Shown here in pieces: positions 8,426-17,984 of a DNA stretch of 45,388 nucleotides. This DNA is from an uncultured Flavobacteriales bacterium (GTDB lineage: Bacteria; Bacteroidota; Bacteroidia; Flavobacteriales_D; Sanyastnellaceae). The number at the start of each line of letters is the position of its first letter. Position 1 is the first letter of the stretch. The notes under the pieces were generated by a model that was not told the DNA's origin, searched no databases, and saw only the letters and a list, made by a program, of their open reading frames with translations. Where the stretch lies: NCBI GenBank assembly GCA_905478325.1, contig CAJQIB010000023.1:1-45388 (forward strand), written 5' to 3'. Both the position numbers and the translations under genes were made by a program.

Positions 8426-10462
8426 TTAACGAACAATCATCTTCTTCGTCAAACGCATTCCATCCGCCACTAAAGTGTACGTGTAGATGCCGCCTTGCAA
8501 TTGCGCTACCTGGTAGTTCATGCTATGCGTTCCAGCTGGAAGTTGTCCTTGCTCCATGCGATCGATCAATCGGCCCTGCAAATCACGGATCTCCATGGCT
8601 ACGTTGCGCGACTGCGTCAACTCAAATCGAATGGTTGTGCTACCATTGGTTGGGTTGGGTACATTCTGGTGCAACTCAATGCCGTTCATGTTGGCAATTT
8701 CATCTACACCTACGCGCTCAGAAAGAATCAATCGTATGGCTGGAGTTGCTGTTTGTGATGTAAACCACACCAAGTCGCCTGCTCCAGTAAAGCTGTAATC
8801 TCCCGTTGAATTGTCCGTATCTGAGTTAGAGTTACCGGCAACCGTCAATTGCGCCTCGCTCTCAAACTCCGAAATAACCGCAGCGAAATAAAAGTCCGTA
8901 TTGGTTAATTCAATGGGGTCTTCAAATGGCAAGTAAACGATGTCACTGTTGCCAAGACTGTTGGGAGTCCAAGCGTCGTCATAATCCCAATACGTGCTCT
9001 CAAATGGTGAGTCTGTCAAACCGACCGCTCCATCCAACGTGTAGAGTCGTGCGTCGAATTCCAAATCACCGCCTCCCGCATCTGGACCGAATCGAACCGT
9101 AATCCCGTAAGCAACCGATCCTTCATTGTGCATGTGGTAGTAGTTGCCATATCCACATGGGTTAAAGAGGCCGTCAATGTCCGACTCACCAGGAGCGAAT
9201 TCAACATCCAAATCACCTTCGTCATCATGGCCATATTCATCATCGCTATAGATGATTACTTTGCTCATGATGTTGTCTTCTGGGGTAGCATCTGCGTTGG
9301 CAGAGCCAATGGTCGCTTGAACCACGTAGTTCCCTACTTCAGAAGGTGCCCATCCTGTTGCAATGTAAACGGTGTCCTGTGTGTTTGCAGGACAATTCAC
9401 AGCATTGGCAAAACTCAATACCGTTCCGATGTTTTCAGTTGTTGTGCTCAAAACAGAACCTGCATCATCTAAGATCTCAACCGTGATGACAGTCTCGTCT
9501 TGGTTGGCATTGCCCGCATTGCGATACAAGACACCCGCCAATAAACCGCCATCCGCTTCAGGGATCGCTTGCTCCAAAGGAGTCACACGGTATTCGAATA
9601 CATTGTAAACGTCACCGTTGGTGACTTGAACCATGGTCAAATCATCGGCAACAGGGTTCTCTGAAATCGTAACGTCATCAATGCCCCAGTAATAGTGGCT
9701 ATATGCATCTCCAGTCTCAGGTGCTTGCAGGTAAGACCAACGAATTTGAACTTCAGCAGCAAAAGCAGCAACGCACGAAATGTCTACAGAAGTGGTCAAC
9801 GCGTTTGCTGATGCAGAGTTGGCAGACTCAATGAATGTGCCATGAGCATCAAAGGTTGTCCACGTCAAGCCAGCATCATTACTCACTTCCAAATAGATCG
9901 GCGCGTAAGGATAGCAGCAGTAACGGAAGTACTGCTCCCATGTCACTACGACCGAACCGTTGTCCGTCATGTCCAACGTTGGCGTTGTAATCCAACCTTC
10001 AGTATTCTCATACCCTTCAGAAAGAGGGGTGTTGAAGTAATCATTATCGAAGACCATCCAACCATTGTCAGCAGTCGTTGAGTTCAATGAACCAATGTTG
10101 GTTGAGTACTCTCCAGCTGGTGGCTGAACTCCCGAAGTCGTTCCGTCGGCATAATAACCATTGCCAGCAACATCTACATGCTGCCAGATCAAGCCGTTTC
10201 CGGTGTCCTCAGCAGACCAAGCTCCTACCGTGTTATTTCCCTCAAATCCATTGGCGAAGTCTTCATAAAACAAAATGGTTCCACCACCTCGTTGTGCAAC
10301 TTCCAATGCAGACTCATGACCCGCATTGCGCATCATTTGCGCTTCGGCGTCAGAAAGCTCAGATGGGATCTGAGCAAAAGTGTGTACGTCCGTCAATCGT
10401 TGTGCTTGCAAAGAAGTTGCAAGGACCAGCATTGCGGCCAAAAGAAAAGTAAAATGCTTCAT
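8426..10462 (-). CDS. Secreted T9SS type A protein, jelly-roll-like (paralogue 1)
   Basis: 678 residues from the ATG at 10462, which gives a good signal peptide (MKHFTFLLAAMLVLATSLQAQ). Reading could start further upstream at a TTG, but that would run through the preceding terminator, so it was not chosen. The first half holds a beta-rich domain with DNGWMVFDNDYF, WEQYFRYCCYP, LEVSNDAGLTWTTF and YYWGIDDVTI, as in MAM/lectin-like jelly-roll domains of extracellular proteins. A CARDB-like middle section follows (VEILDDAGSVLSTTTENIG). The end is a T9SS type A domain: VPNPTNGSTTIRFEL, IRDLQGRLIDRM, GGIYTYTLVADG. Function is unknown; it probably ends up outside the cell or on its surface. It is closely similar in layout to the next gene upstream. 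Confidence 0.87.
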   Translation of the reverse strand: MKHFTFLLAAMLVLATSLQAQRLTDVHTFAQIPSELSDAEAQMMRNAGHESALEVAQRGGGTILFYEDFANGFEGNNTVGAWSAEDTGNGLIWQHVDVAGNGYYADGTTSGVQPPAGEYSTNIGSLNSTTADNGWMVFDNDYFNTPLSEGYENTEGWITTPTLDMTDNGSVVVTWEQYFRYCCYPYAPIYLEVSNDAGLTWTTFDAHGTFIESANSASANALTTSVDISCVAAFAAEVQIRWSYLQAPETGDAYSHYYWGIDDVTISENPVADDLTMVQVTNGDVYNVFEYRVTPLEQAIPEADGGLLAGVLYRNAGNANQDETVITVEILDDAGSVLSTTTENIGTVLSFANAVNCPANTQDTVYIATGWAPSEVGNYVVQATIGSANADATPEDNIMSKVIIYSDDEYGHDDEGDLDVEFAPGESDIDGLFNPCGYGNYYHMHNEGSVAYGITVRFGPDAGGGDLEFDARLYTLDGAVGLTDSPFESTYWDYDDAWTPNSLGNSDIVYLPFEDPIELTNTDFYFAAVISEFESEAQLTVAGNSNSDTDNSTGDYSFTGAGDLVWFTSQTATPAIRLILSERVGVDEIANMNGIELHQNVPNPTNGSTTIRFELTQSRNVAMEIRDLQGRLIDRMEQGQLPAGTHSMNYQVAQLQGGIYTYTLVADGMRLTKKMIVR

Positions 10463-10537
10463 ATTGTGTGAATCAGGTTTTAACGGCCTAAAGAAAGTCA
10501 ATATCGCGCAATTATTTGCAGAAAGTGAAAATAAAGA

Positions 10538-10565
10538 GAGGGGAACCCCTTTCGGAATTCCCCTC
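10538..10565 (-). terminator. Rho-independent terminator of the upstream T9SS paralogue
   Basis: On the minus strand GAGGGGAA pairs with TTCCCCTC, extended by TTCC/GGGG (two G-T pairs) around a GAAA tetraloop, then a T-rich tract. It begins 41 bp after the stop codon at 10606 and separates the two paralogous genes. Confidence 0.88.
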
Positions 10566-10605
10566 TTCATCAATCTCGAAGCGCTCAAAGCGCTGCGCTC
10601 ATATC

Positions 10606-12585
10606 TTATTTGATGATCAAACGCTGCGTTGAACGTGCGTCATTTACATTCAAAGTATACGTGTAAACACCTGAAGCCATGTTGGCAACGTCCAACGTGA
10701 TGCTGTGATATCCAGCAGGTTGCGTTCCACGAACAATCTGGTTAACCACTTTGCCTGTAATGTCACGCACTTCCAATGCAACATCAGCCACTTGATCCAA
10801 ACGGTATTGGATACGCGTTGACTCCGCTGCTGGGTTCGGGAATGCAGGATACAACTGGAATGGCCCTTCTGCGATTTCCTCAACAGCAACAACAGCAACG
10901 GTATTGGTCGCATTTGGATCCAAGTTCAAGCGAACCATTGGCACTTCATTGGTGTAGTACCAATCATAAGCGCTTCCTGATCCGAAAGGTCCGTATACAA
11001 ATGATGTATTGTCATACGTGTACTGTGACTCCCAAATCTGGACAGATGATCCACCGTAGTGCTCAAAACCAGCAGCGAGTACAGAACCTCCGGCAGCTTC
11101 ATACGGCTCTTCAAGAACGAGTGTGTACCATACGATGTCATCCTCCGTTCCGTCGTTAGAATAGTTCGCCGCCAAGTCCAATTCTGACGTGCTTGAAATC
11201 AAACCTCCATACTGCTCCGTGATGTAGTTGTCGTCCGCTCCATCAAACAAGTGCGCCACAACCGGCGTGCCGTTCTCTGATCCAGCTACGATAGCAACAT
11301 CAATCGCATAAACAGTCACATCTTCGAAGATGTCATATGGGTTCAATGCAATGAAATCGTCTGTCCCTTCCGCTGGGAAAATCCCAGTCATTGTTCCGTT
11401 ATCACGGCCATAGTGCAGTGAGCTCACTTCGAAAGACTGGGTCGCTTCATTGTTCGCAGGGTTCTCATCTTCGTTGTCAGTGCTCACCGTGTAAGTGAGG
11501 TTGTACGTGCCTACTGCAGCCATATCAAAAGGAACACGCAACGTGTCCACTGCTTGGTAGGCCAAGAGCATCGGATCAGATGACGCTACGGTTCCGTCGA
11601 CATCCAATGTCAACATGGTTCCCGCTTGCTCCAAATAACCTACGTTATACACTTTCGCAGCGGCTTCAAGAGAAGAGAGCTGGCCTTCGGCAAAGACACC
11701 GGCTTCCCAAATACCTGTGGTGAAGTAGTCCGTGTAAGACAAGTAGTTGTCAATGCGGATGTCATTCGCTGGAGTCTCGTAGACGCTAATGTCATCAATC
11801 TCCCAGCTATAACCCCACGTTCCAGACCAACGGAATCGAACATAGACCATGCTCTCTCCGCCAGCTGCAGAAGTGATGTCAAACTCAACCAACGATGGGT
11901 TGTCAGATCCACTGCCTGTCTCATATCCTGGGAATACCTCCCAACGACTTGGTACGAGTACGCCATCACCGTAGTCTACGGTTCCGTCAACTTCAGCAAA
12001 TGTGCTGATGTCCGGCCAGTTCACACCGTCACGAGAAATCTCAATCAAGCACTTCTCACTGTCGTCAGAAGCCCCATTGTCCCAACATCGGTAACGTGTC
12101 TCAAGCGATATGCTCACATAGTCCAACGAGCTGCAATCGATTGCTTCGCCAGTTTGAACCCAGCTATTCTCAATCCAAGCTGCATCATAATTCGCGTCAG
12201 CTCCAAATAGATCTGAATCAACAATGAGCAAGCCATTGGCCGCTGTCGTTGAATTCATTGCGCTTGCTGCAGTAAAGTCGCCTGTTCCTCCTGCCCACTG
12301 GTTGTATGGTCCAGCAGGGCCGTCGGTGCTGCATTCAAAATTCAAATCAACGTCCTCCCAAGGAGATCCGACTTCATCAGCTCCATTTCCGAACACCCAA
12401 TCGCCGCAATCTTCAACATTGCAGTCATGAGACCAAATCACCTCACGGTCTACCGCTTGGATTGCATCTGCAGACTCAACCCGTCGGGCTTGAGTAGATT
12501 TTGAGTCAGCGTCCGGGAGTAAGCCCTGGGCCGCAAGTGTTACAGAGAAAAGTGCAGCAAAAGCTGCGATGTAGATGTGCTTCAT
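10606..12585 (-). CDS. Secreted T9SS type A protein, jelly-roll-like (paralogue 2)
   Basis: 659 residues from the ATG at 12585, with signal peptide MKHIYIAAFAALFSVTLAAQ. The layout repeats that of the next gene downstream: MNSTTAANGLLIVDSDLF here against LNSTTADNGWMVFDNDYF there, then a domain with CLIEISRDGVNWPDI and YSWEIDDISVYE, a CARDB-like part (TLDVDGTVASSDPMLL), and a T9SS type A end (FPNPAAESTRIQYRL, VRDITGKVVNQIV, SGVYTYTLNVND). This one carries more cysteines near its N-terminus (CNVEDCGDW, CWDNG). The pair probably arose by duplication. No enzyme motif was recognised. A perfect TATATTTG box lies 30 bp upstream, in the 85-bp space behind gcvP. Confidence 0.87.
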   Translation of the reverse strand: MKHIYIAAFAALFSVTLAAQGLLPDADSKSTQARRVESADAIQAVDREVIWSHDCNVEDCGDWVFGNGADEVGSPWEDVDLNFECSTDGPAGPYNQWAGGTGDFTAASAMNSTTAANGLLIVDSDLFGADANYDAAWIENSWVQTGEAIDCSSLDYVSISLETRYRCWDNGASDDSEKCLIEISRDGVNWPDISTFAEVDGTVDYGDGVLVPSRWEVFPGYETGSGSDNPSLVEFDITSAAGGESMVYVRFRWSGTWGYSWEIDDISVYETPANDIRIDNYLSYTDYFTTGIWEAGVFAEGQLSSLEAAAKVYNVGYLEQAGTMLTLDVDGTVASSDPMLLAYQAVDTLRVPFDMAAVGTYNLTYTVSTDNEDENPANNEATQSFEVSSLHYGRDNGTMTGIFPAEGTDDFIALNPYDIFEDVTVYAIDVAIVAGSENGTPVVAHLFDGADDNYITEQYGGLISSTSELDLAANYSNDGTEDDIVWYTLVLEEPYEAAGGSVLAAGFEHYGGSSVQIWESQYTYDNTSFVYGPFGSGSAYDWYYTNEVPMVRLNLDPNATNTVAVVAVEEIAEGPFQLYPAFPNPAAESTRIQYRLDQVADVALEVRDITGKVVNQIVRGTQPAGYHSITLDVANMASGVYTYTLNVNDARSTQRLIIK

Positions 12586-12615
12586 ATTTGAGCAGTTTGG
12601 TGGATTAGATTTGGA

Positions 12616-12623
12616 CAAATATA
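12616..12623 (-). promoter_or_regulatory. -7 box (TATATTTG) of T9SS paralogue 2
   Basis: Exact TAnnTTTG match on the minus strand, 30 bases before the ATG at 12585. No TTG lies at the expected -33 distance; the best is an ATG about 20 bases upstream. The surrounding sequence is A/T-rich. Confidence 0.5.
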
Positions 12624-12670
12624 TATCGAGGTTTTTAGTCTTGCATAATTTCCTTTGAAATCGGCAGGAT

Positions 12671-15547
12671 TCAACCCAACAATTCTTCAAATGCTGAGAG
12701 CGGTGGACAGCTACAAACCAGATTTCGGTCTCCAAAGGCATTGTCAACTCGGGCAACAGGGCTCCAAAATTTCCGAGCAATTAAATCTGGAGAAGGGTAA
12801 CATGCAACTTCTCTTGAATACGGATGGTCCCATTCGGATGAAGTCGCCTCTCGTGCAGTGTGCGGTGCCATTTTTACCACATTGTCGTCGCGATCAACCT
12901 CGCCGCTTTCAATGGCGCGGATTTCCTCACGAATGGACAACATAGCTTCTACAAAACGATCCAACTCCTCTAAAGATTCGCTCTCCGTAGGCTCGACCAT
13001 CAATGTTCCTGCCACAGGCCATGAGACCGTCGGAGCATGAAAACCATAATCGATCAACCGCTTTGCAATGTCCATCACCTCAACGCCAGCCGATGCCTTG
13101 AACGAGCGGCAATCCAAGATCATTTCATGCGCTACGGTATCATTCATGCCTTTATACAAGATATCATAAGCCCCTTCAAGCTTCTTTCTCAAGTAATTCG
13201 CATTCAAGATCGCCACCTCAGTGGACGCCGTTAAGCCCCTTTCACCCAACATTTTGATGTAAGCGTAAGGAATCTGACAAATCAGGGCGCTTCCAAATGG
13301 TGCCCCACTGATAGCATGAATCGCTTGATCTCCGCCTGTTTTCACCACGGTATGACCGGGTAAGAAAGGGACGAGATGTTCTGCCACTCCAATCGGACCG
13401 ACTCCCGGCCCTCCGCCTCCATGCGGGATGGCAAACGTCTTGTGCAAGTTCAGGTGACAGACATCTGCACCAATCAAACCAGGACTGGTCAAACCAACTT
13501 GAGCATTCATGTTTGCTCCGTCCATATACACCTGCCCCCCGTGACCGTGGATCAATCCGGTAATGTCAAGAATTCCTTCCTCATAGACTCCATGGGTCGA
13601 AGGGTAGGTGATCATGAGAGCGCCCAATTCGTTCGAGTGTTGCTCTGCTTTGGCTTGCAAATCGGCGAAGTCAATGTTGCCTTGATCGTCGCATCCAACG
13701 ACCACCACCCGCATGCCTGCCATCACCGAGCTCGCAGGATTTGTTCCGTGTGCTGAGGAGGGGATTAAACACACATTGCGTTGCGTGTCTCCACGACTTT
13801 CATGGTACGCACGGATGACCATCAATCCAGCAAACTCTCCTTGCGCCCCTGAATTGGGCTGGAGTGAGACGCCTGCAAACCCTGTAATTTCAGAAAGGTC
13901 AGCTTCCAATTCTTCTAGCATCTGCCGCATTCCCTTGGCTTGGTCTGAAGGACAAAAAGGATGGAGTTCCGCAAAGGCGGACCACGTAATGGGAATCAAC
14001 TCGGTGGCTGCATTCAATTTCATGGTGCACGAGCCGAGGGGCATCATGGCATGGACCAAAGAGAGGTCTTTATTTTCCAAATGCTTGATGTACCGCATCA
14101 TCTCCGTTTCCGAACGGTATCGATTGAATACCGGATGATGCAAATAGTCTAGCTCTCTCCAAAGGTCTCCCAAGAAAGTTCTTTCGGCTTCAATGCCGTG
14201 GACTTGACTTACACCAAAGACGGTGCACAGATCTACCAACTCCTTTTCCGTCACGCGTTCATGCAATGAAACACCCACGTGCTCTCCGTCTTGGAAATAC
14301 CGCAAATTGACGCGCAGCGCCTCTGCGCGGGCCTGCAGTGAATGCATCGCATCGAGGCCTCCAATCACTCGGATTTTCAATGTGTCAAAAAAGCACGCGT
14401 TGACTTGGTCGTAATCATCATTGCCCTTCAATGCAGCATCCAACGTCCGTGCAGACGAGTGAATGTTTTCAGCAATGTATCTCAAACCATGCGGACCGTG
14501 ATAAACGGCGTACATACTCGCCATAACGGCAAGCAAGGATTGAGCCGTGCAAATATTGGACGTCGCTTTATCTCTTCGAATGTGCTGCTCCCTTGTCTGC
14601 AGAGCCATGCGCAATGCAGGAGATCCTAACCGGTCTTTTGAAACTCCAATAATTCTGCCGGGGAAGTGACGTTTGTAGGACACGCTCGCTGCAAAAAATG
14701 CCGCGTGTGGACCGCCATACCCCATCGGCACGCCAAATCGTTGACTGGTTCCGACGGCTACATCAGCACCCATCAGGCCCGGCTGGCGCAACAAGGCTAA
14801 AGCCATTAAATCTGTAGCAACGACGACTTGCGCATGGACGGCTTTTGCCTGGTCAATTATCGCGGTAAGATTCTCTGCCAATCCATTTCCATCGGGGTAT
14901 TGGAAAAACACCCCGAAAACACCTTCTCCTCCAATAAACTCCATCTCTGAACGCTTCACGCATTCCAATTTTACGCCCAAATATTTCGAACGTGTTCGCA
15001 ATAAATCCAACGTTTGTGGATACACCGCTGCATCGACCAAAAATCGATTTGCTCCTTCCTTAACGAGCGCCTTGGGTCGGGCTGCAAACACCATGGCCAT
15101 CGCTTCTGCCGCGGCCGTAGACTCATCCAATAAAGACGCGTTGGCCAGTTCCATGCCCGTCAAATCGCAGACCATGGTCTGGAAATTTAGCAACGCTTCC
15201 AACCTGCCCTGTGCAATTTCCGCCTGGTAGGGCGTGTATGCCGTGTACCATCCTGGGTTTTCTAGAACATTTCGGCGGATCACACTCGGGACTTCAGTAG
15301 GATTGTACCCCATACCGATGTAATTCCGATAGACACTGTTTTTCGACGCTATGTGATCAATGTGTTCGAGGTACTGACTCTCCGTCAGCGCCGGTGACAA
15401 ATCGAGCCGCTCCCGCAGCCGAATACCGCCCGGAACTGTTTGTTCAATCAGGTCATCCATGGTGTTCGCACCGATGGCACGAAGCATGGTCTGTTGGTCC
15501 TCCAATCGAGGTCCAATGTGACGGGAAGCAAAATGAGCTAGACGCAT
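12671..15547 (-). CDS. gcvP: Glycine dehydrogenase (aminomethyl-transferring), P-protein
   Basis: 958 residues from the ATG at 15547 ([13 protein letters not shown], a typical P-protein N-terminus); an upstream in-frame start would add 20 residues that are not conserved. It is the single-chain form with both halves of the P-protein. The PLP lysine is K703 in [16 protein letters not shown]; other landmarks are [27 protein letters not shown] and [10 protein letters not shown]. It decarboxylates glycine and hands the aminomethyl group to the H-protein lipoamide in the glycine cleavage system. gcvH and gcvT are not in this window. A TACATTTG box lies 22 bases before the start. Confidence 0.97.
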   Translation of the reverse strand: MRLAHFASRHIGPRLEDQQTMLRAIGANTMDDLIEQTVPGGIRLRERLDLSPALTESQYLEHIDHIASKNSVYRNYIGMGYNPTEVPSVIRRNVLENPGWYTAYTPYQAEIAQGRLEALLNFQTMVCDLTGMELANASLLDESTAAAEAMAMVFAARPKALVKEGANRFLVDAAVYPQTLDLLRTRSKYLGVKLECVKRSEMEFIGGEGVFGVFFQYPDGNGLAENLTAIIDQAKAVHAQVVVATDLMALALLRQPGLMGADVAVGTSQRFGVPMGYGGPHAAFFAASVSYKRHFPGRIIGVSKDRLGSPALRMALQTREQHIRRDKATSNICTAQSLLAVMASMYAVYHGPHGLRYIAENIHSSARTLDAALKGNDDYDQVNACFFDTLKIRVIGGLDAMHSLQARAEALRVNLRYFQDGEHVGVSLHERVTEKELVDLCTVFGVSQVHGIEAERTFLGDLWRELDYLHHPVFNRYRSETEMMRYIKHLENKDLSLVHAMMPLGSCTMKLNAATELIPITWSAFAELHPFCPSDQAKGMRQMLEELEADLSEITGFAGVSLQPNSGAQGEFAGLMVIRAYHESRGDTQRNVCLIPSSAHGTNPASSVMAGMRVVVVGCDDQGNIDFADLQAKAEQHSNELGALMITYPSTHGVYEEGILDITGLIHGHGGQVYMDGANMNAQVGLTSPGLIGADVCHLNLHKTFAIPHGGGGPGVGPIGVAEHLVPFLPGHTVVKTGGDQAIHAISGAPFGSALICQIPYAYIKMLGERGLTASTEVAILNANYLRKKLEGAYDILYKGMNDTVAHEMILDCRSFKASAGVEVMDIAKRLIDYGFHAPTVSWPVAGTLMVEPTESESLEELDRFVEAMLSIREEIRAIESGEVDRDDNVVKMAPHTAREATSSEWDHPYSREVACYPSPDLIARKFWSPVARVDNAFGDRNLVCSCPPLSAFEELLG

Positions 15548-15569
15548 AGCGCAACGTGTTATAAGGGTA

Positions 15570-15577
15570 CAAATGTA
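15570..15577 (-). promoter_or_regulatory. -7 box (TACATTTG) of gcvP
   Basis: Exact TAnnTTTG match on the minus strand, 22 bases before the gcvP ATG. A TTG stands 27 bases upstream, a little further than the usual 17-23, so the -33 element is uncertain. Confidence 0.55.
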
Positions 15578-15674
15578 GTTTTGACTTGGTTGTTTTGCAT
15601 CACCCAACGATCAAATCTCATCCCTCTTTTTTTACCACTTGTAACCCATCTTTGAACATCGTATTCATGCTGGG

Positions 15675-16556
15675 ATGTGCGAACTTAGCGGCATGGTCAA
15701 ACGTCTTGGTTTTACCCACTTTTGGATTGCTATTGCTGCTGGATCGAGTGCAGCGGGGTCACTGATTGCCTTTTCGGACCACGGAAGCGTGCAAAGTGCC
15801 GATTGGTCTTTTTTATGGGCGATCAGCGCCTGTACCGGTTGGGTCTACACCTTTCAACGGTGGATGAAAAGCACCCGAAAGCCCGAACAAATGCCAGCAT
15901 CTCGGCTGGAGTTCATGCAAAAACAAGGCGGTCGACTGGGTGTATTTTGGACCTTACTCTCCATTTGGGCTACGTTGCAGTGGCTATTCGCAGCAGGCAT
16001 TCCGTTTGCACCTCAACTCGCAACTCAATGGCCCTTGTTTCTCTTGGCTGCTGTGATGAGCATCGGATATGCTTTCAATCCAATCGGCAGTGGGCGTGGA
16101 TGGCGTGAAAGACCCCATTTGAAATTACCGGCCATCGCCTTGAGTTGGACCCTAGCTACCGTCATTTTTCCAGCATCCCACCTCGGGATCACGTGGTGGG
16201 AACCGGAAAACGCACACATTTGGGGGATTGCGATAAGTCAAGTGCTCTTTGTTGCAGGTATCACGGTGCCATTCGATGTGCGTGACGTCAACCTTGACCC
16301 CAGCGAGTTTCGAACATGGCCTCAGCGCTGGGGAGCATCGAGCTCCATCCGAATTGCACTTTTCTTGCTTGCAATCAGCGCTTCGGGGTTTGTTGTATTC
16401 GACCTCAATTGGGGCCGAGCCGCCGTTGCTATTGCTGCATTGCCAATCGTAGCATGGACCGTAAGACCCCGAAAAGAAGCCGTCTACAGTCTTCTTCTCG
16501 ACGGACTTCTCATCCTACAAGGAAGCGCCGTCTTTTGGTTCAGCTCTATGCACTGA
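15675..16556 (+). CDS. UbiA-like multi-pass membrane protein
   Basis: 293 residues (287 if translation begins at the second ATG, 15693) with about eight to nine hydrophobic helices. The segment VPFDVRDVNLD (about residues 200-211) resembles the second Asp-rich motif of UbiA prenyltransferases, and NPIGSGRGWRERPHLK followed by WTLATVIFP resembles the loop and helix between the two motifs. The first Asp-rich motif (NDxxDxxxD) is not evident: where it is expected, after the second helix, there is TFQRWMKSTRKPEQ. It may therefore be a diverged family member with altered or no prenyltransferase activity. It diverges from gcvP, and its stop codon directly abuts that of hemL with no base between. 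Confidence 0.6.
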   Translation: MCELSGMVKRLGFTHFWIAIAAGSSAAGSLIAFSDHGSVQSADWSFLWAISACTGWVYTFQRWMKSTRKPEQMPASRLEFMQKQGGRLGVFWTLLSIWATLQWLFAAGIPFAPQLATQWPLFLLAAVMSIGYAFNPIGSGRGWRERPHLKLPAIALSWTLATVIFPASHLGITWWEPENAHIWGIAISQVLFVAGITVPFDVRDVNLDPSEFRTWPQRWGASSSIRIALFLLAISASGFVVFDLNWGRAAVAIAALPIVAWTVRPRKEAVYSLLLDGLLILQGSAVFWFSSMH

Positions 16557-17876
16557 TCACCTCGACTCAAAGACCTCATCCAAGGCTGAACAAAACGCAT
16601 GGATGGCTTCGTCAATAATCGCATCTGAGTGCGCAGCTGAAACAAATCCGACCTCATAACCGGAAGGGCCCAAATAGATCCCTCGATTCAGCAACGCACT
16701 GTGCAACTTACTGAAATAGGCCATGCTGTCTGGATCAATTTCGCTGGATTTACGAATCCACACGCGGTCGCTGAATGCAAGCCAAAAAATGCTCCCACGA
16801 TTGAAAATCTGCAAGGGGTAGCCAGCCGTTTCAGAGTGCCTTAAAATTCCCGTGATGAGCCGTTTTGTGCGGCGCTCTTGGTCTTCGTAAAACCCCGGTC
16901 GCAAAAGCTCGGTCAGCTGTGCCGCACCTGCTGCCATCGCCACCGGGTTTCCACTGAGCGTTCCTGCTTGGTAAACCGGACCCGAAGGCGCGATGTGTGC
17001 CATGACTTCCGCCGAAGATGCATACGCCCCAACAGGCATTCCTCCCCCGATTATTTTTCCGAAAGCCAGCACATCCGGGCGGATCCCATAGTATCCTGCC
17101 GCACCATCAAACGCAACCCGAAACCCAGAAATAACCTCATCGAACAACAGCAAAATCCCCTCCCGGTCGCAAATACTCCGGAGGCCATGCAAGAAACTCT
17201 CATCTTGAATAAGCAGTCCGTTATTGGCTGGAATGGGCTCGATTGCTATCACCGCAATTTCATCTTTGTACTCTAAAACGCATTGCTCTAAAGCATCGAG
17301 ATCATTCAAAGGAAGCACCAGGGTTTCTTGAGCATACGACTCTGGAACACCTGCAGAGGAAGATGTTCCGAGGGTCGCTAGACCACTTCCGGCCTTGACC
17401 AAAAGGGAATCCACGTGACCATGGTAACACCCATCAAACTTGATAATTTTCGATCGCCCTGTTACGCCACGAGCCAGACGAATGGCCGACATAGCGGCTT
17501 CCGTGCCAGAAGAGACGAATCGTATTTGTTCGACATATGGATGGTGGTCCACGATCAACGATCCGAGTTCATTTTCCAATCGGGTGGGGGTCCCAAATGT
17601 CGTGCCATTGCGCACGGCTTCTATGATGCGCTCCTCTACCCGAGGATGCGCATGTCCCAAGATCAAAGGCCCCCAAGAGCAGCAGAAATCAATGAATCGA
17701 TTCCCATCCGCATCCCAGATATACGCCCCTTGGCCTTTTTCCATAAAAAGAGGGGTTCCTCCCACAGACCCGAAGGCCCGAACTGGGCTGTTAACACCAC
17801 CCGGAAACAGGACTTTTGACCGTTCGAACAAGTCCTTCGATTGGACCCGCTGAATAGAATGCGTCTTTGAATTCAT
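16557..17876 (-). CDS. hemL: Glutamate-1-semialdehyde 2,1-aminomutase
   Basis: 439 residues, normal family length. It converts glutamate-1-semialdehyde to 5-aminolevulinate, the second committed step of the C5 tetrapyrrole route. The PLP lysine is K274 in LAFGKIIGGGMPVGAY; other landmarks are FPGGVNSPVRAF, CCSWGPLILGHAHP, VSSGTEAAMSAIRLARG and LLLFDEVISGFR. It stands alone on the minus strand, diverging from kynU and converging end to end with the UbiA-like gene. The partner enzyme HemA is encoded 15 kb to the right. A TAATTTCG sequence upstream is one base off the -7 consensus. Confidence 0.97.
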   Translation of the reverse strand: MNSKTHSIQRVQSKDLFERSKVLFPGGVNSPVRAFGSVGGTPLFMEKGQGAYIWDADGNRFIDFCCSWGPLILGHAHPRVEERIIEAVRNGTTFGTPTRLENELGSLIVDHHPYVEQIRFVSSGTEAAMSAIRLARGVTGRSKIIKFDGCYHGHVDSLLVKAGSGLATLGTSSSAGVPESYAQETLVLPLNDLDALEQCVLEYKDEIAVIAIEPIPANNGLLIQDESFLHGLRSICDREGILLLFDEVISGFRVAFDGAAGYYGIRPDVLAFGKIIGGGMPVGAYASSAEVMAHIAPSGPVYQAGTLSGNPVAMAAGAAQLTELLRPGFYEDQERRTKRLITGILRHSETAGYPLQIFNRGSIFWLAFSDRVWIRKSSEIDPDSMAYFSKLHSALLNRGIYLGPSGYEVGFVSAAHSDAIIDEAIHAFCSALDEVFESR

Positions 17877-17984
17877 GGATTCGACAATTTTCCTGCGAAA
17901 TTAGCCACTCCAAAGTTGGGCTTGCGTTTTATGCGGTGCGATTGCATCGGTTCGTCGAAACAAGTCCCGGCATTTGACAAGACC

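Noticed and set aside
17931-17984. Longer kynureninase start at 17931
   Set aside because: The added 18 residues (MRCDCIGSSKQ...) resemble nothing in the family; the ATG at 17985 is preferred, but the choice is not certain.
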